Both the position numbers and the translations under genes were made by a program. Positions 63,339-64,000 of a stretch of 64,000 bases of DNA are shown piece after piece. The stretch's first letter is position 1, and the number at the start of each line of letters is the position of its first letter. Below the pieces are notes generated by a model that saw only the letters and a list, made by a program, of their open reading frames with translations, was not told the DNA's origin and made no database searches. This DNA is from Christensenellaceae bacterium (GTDB lineage: Bacteria; Bacillota; Clostridia; Christensenellales; Christensenellaceae): the NCBI GenBank assembly GCA_017523755.1, contig JAFWWA010000038.1:1-64000 (forward strand), in the 5' to 3' direction.

Positions 63339-64000
63339 ATGCTTAGACATACTTATCAGAAGATCGATTTGGGAGCTGTAAGGCATAATATAGAAGAGCT
63401 TGGCAGATTTGCTCCGGGGAAAATGAGGATGGCCATCGTCAAGGCTGACGCCTACGGGCACGGTGCCCTTGAGACTGCGAAAACGGCCATAAAAGCCGGC
63501 GCGGACTGGCTCGGAGTCGCGACTCCCGAGGAAGCTGAAGAGCTCGCCGGCCTTAAAAAGCCTATCCTGATACTTTCTCCTATAGGAGAGGAAGCCACAA
63601 AAGATGCGGTCGATCTGGGTATAAGCATGTGCGTATTCACGGATGAACAGATCGAGACCGTGAAGAAAGCTGTAAAAGCCACCGGAAAAAAAGCAAAGAT
63701 ACACATCAAATGCGATACCGGTATGGGACGCATAGGCATAAGGAGCGAAGATGAGCTTAACGGTATCCTTGACAGGATAGACGGGGATATCATCCTTGAA
63801 GGCATGTTCACGCATTTCGCGACTGCCGATGAGCCGGATCTCACATATGCCGAAAAACAGCTTGGACAGTTCAGAAAATACGTTGCTTTAGTAAAATCAA
63901 GAGGCTTCAGCCCGATAGTGCATGCCGCAAACAGCGCCGCGATATTCTCGCTCGACTGCAGTGATTTCGATATGGTGAGGATGGGAATAGCCATGTACGG
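63339..64000 (+). CDS. alr: Alanine racemase, 3'-truncated by window edge
   Basis: 220 codons visible. Start ATG 63339 is two bases after the ACT stop; the start HTYQKIDLGAVRHNIEEL and the PLP Lys in MAIVKADAYGHGA (about residue 37) identify it, with CDTGMGRIGI following. It supplies D-Ala for peptidoglycan. No strong ribosome site, so coupling to the ACT gene is likely. Confidence 0.93.
   Translation, partial: MLRHTYQKIDLGAVRHNIEELGRFAPGKMRMAIVKADAYGHGALETAKTAIKAGADWLGVATPEEAEELAGLKKPILILSPIGEEATKDAVDLGISMCVFTDEQIETVKKAVKATGKKAKIHIKCDTGMGRIGIRSEDELNGILDRIDGDIILEGMFTHFATADEPDLTYAEKQLGQFRKYVALVKSRGFSPIVHAANSAAIFSLDCSDFDMVRMGIAMY

Noticed and set aside
1-64000. CRISPR array
   Set aside because: No run of regularly spaced direct repeats or cas genes seen by eye.

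Overview
The window looks like chromosome from a strictly anaerobic, Gram-positive member of the Clostridia (order Eubacteriales, Lachnospiraceae-like). Supporting signs are a T-box leader on proS, a Firmicutes-type SOS box, AGGAGG-type ribosome sites, an oxygen-sensitive indolepyruvate:ferredoxin oxidoreductase, an anaerobic sulfatase maturase, and plant or host glycan enzymes. Most genes share a distinctive codon habit: AGG/AGA for Arg and ATA for Ile, despite a base composition near 50% GC by eye. The species was not identified.

Layout. 1-2300: tail of an MFS transporter, then a patch of GNAT and small hypothetical ORFs with different codon use, possibly decaying. 2300-9400: mostly minus strand, with a frameshifted membrane protein, L-fucose isomerase, an SDR oxidoreductase, and an operon of sugar isomerase, dienelactone-hydrolase-like protein and sulfatase maturase; one plus-strand low-Mr phosphatase. 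9500-13000: membrane protein plus the TldD/TldE protease pair, then a MITE-like inverted repeat beside a foreign-looking small gene. 14200-17600: GH36 alpha-galactosidase and a UroD-superfamily protein. 17600-23100: a divergent pair, a membrane Rossmann/RCK-like/RyR-domain protein and a 1142-residue TIR-TM-coiled-coil-beta-propeller receptor. 23190-27640: an SOS island with an XRE-S24 repressor, a LexA DNA-binding-domain-only protein, a GAACATTTGTTC box, Y-family polymerase, YolD-like protein, ImmA-like protease, zinc ribbon and a sigma-like protein. 27750-31950: argCJBD with ArgR-like boxes. 32000-39020: flavodoxin, DUF554 protein, Gfo/Idh/MocA oxidoreductase, dUTPase, SbcDC; then tRNA-Pro(GGG). 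39270-45050: lipoprotein, GH43 enzyme, and a MarR-controlled heterodimeric ABC exporter whose second subunit carries an in-frame amber codon. 45190-50890: a three-gene TerB-N/TerB-C, BrxD-like ATPase and Lhr/BrxHI-like helicase cassette. 51000-58300: HtrA protease, PdxA, aldo/keto reductase, PepT, and an ArsR/HMA/Zn-Cd P-type ATPase operon. 58340-64000: proS with T-box, then iorAB, an ACT-domain protein and the start of alr.

How they fit. Housekeeping and biosynthesis (arginine, proS, iorAB, alr, dut, sbcDC) are interleaved with glycan use (fucI, GH36, GH43, sulfatase maturase) and with stress, conflict or defence genes. The best candidates for little-described systems are: (1) the divergent TIR-receptor/RyR-channel-like pair, which could couple extracellular sensing to NAD-derived signalling and a membrane effector; (2) the TerB/BrxD/BrxHI cassette; and (3) the SOS island in which the two halves of LexA sit on different proteins. 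All functions are inferred from reading sequence; no database search was run.
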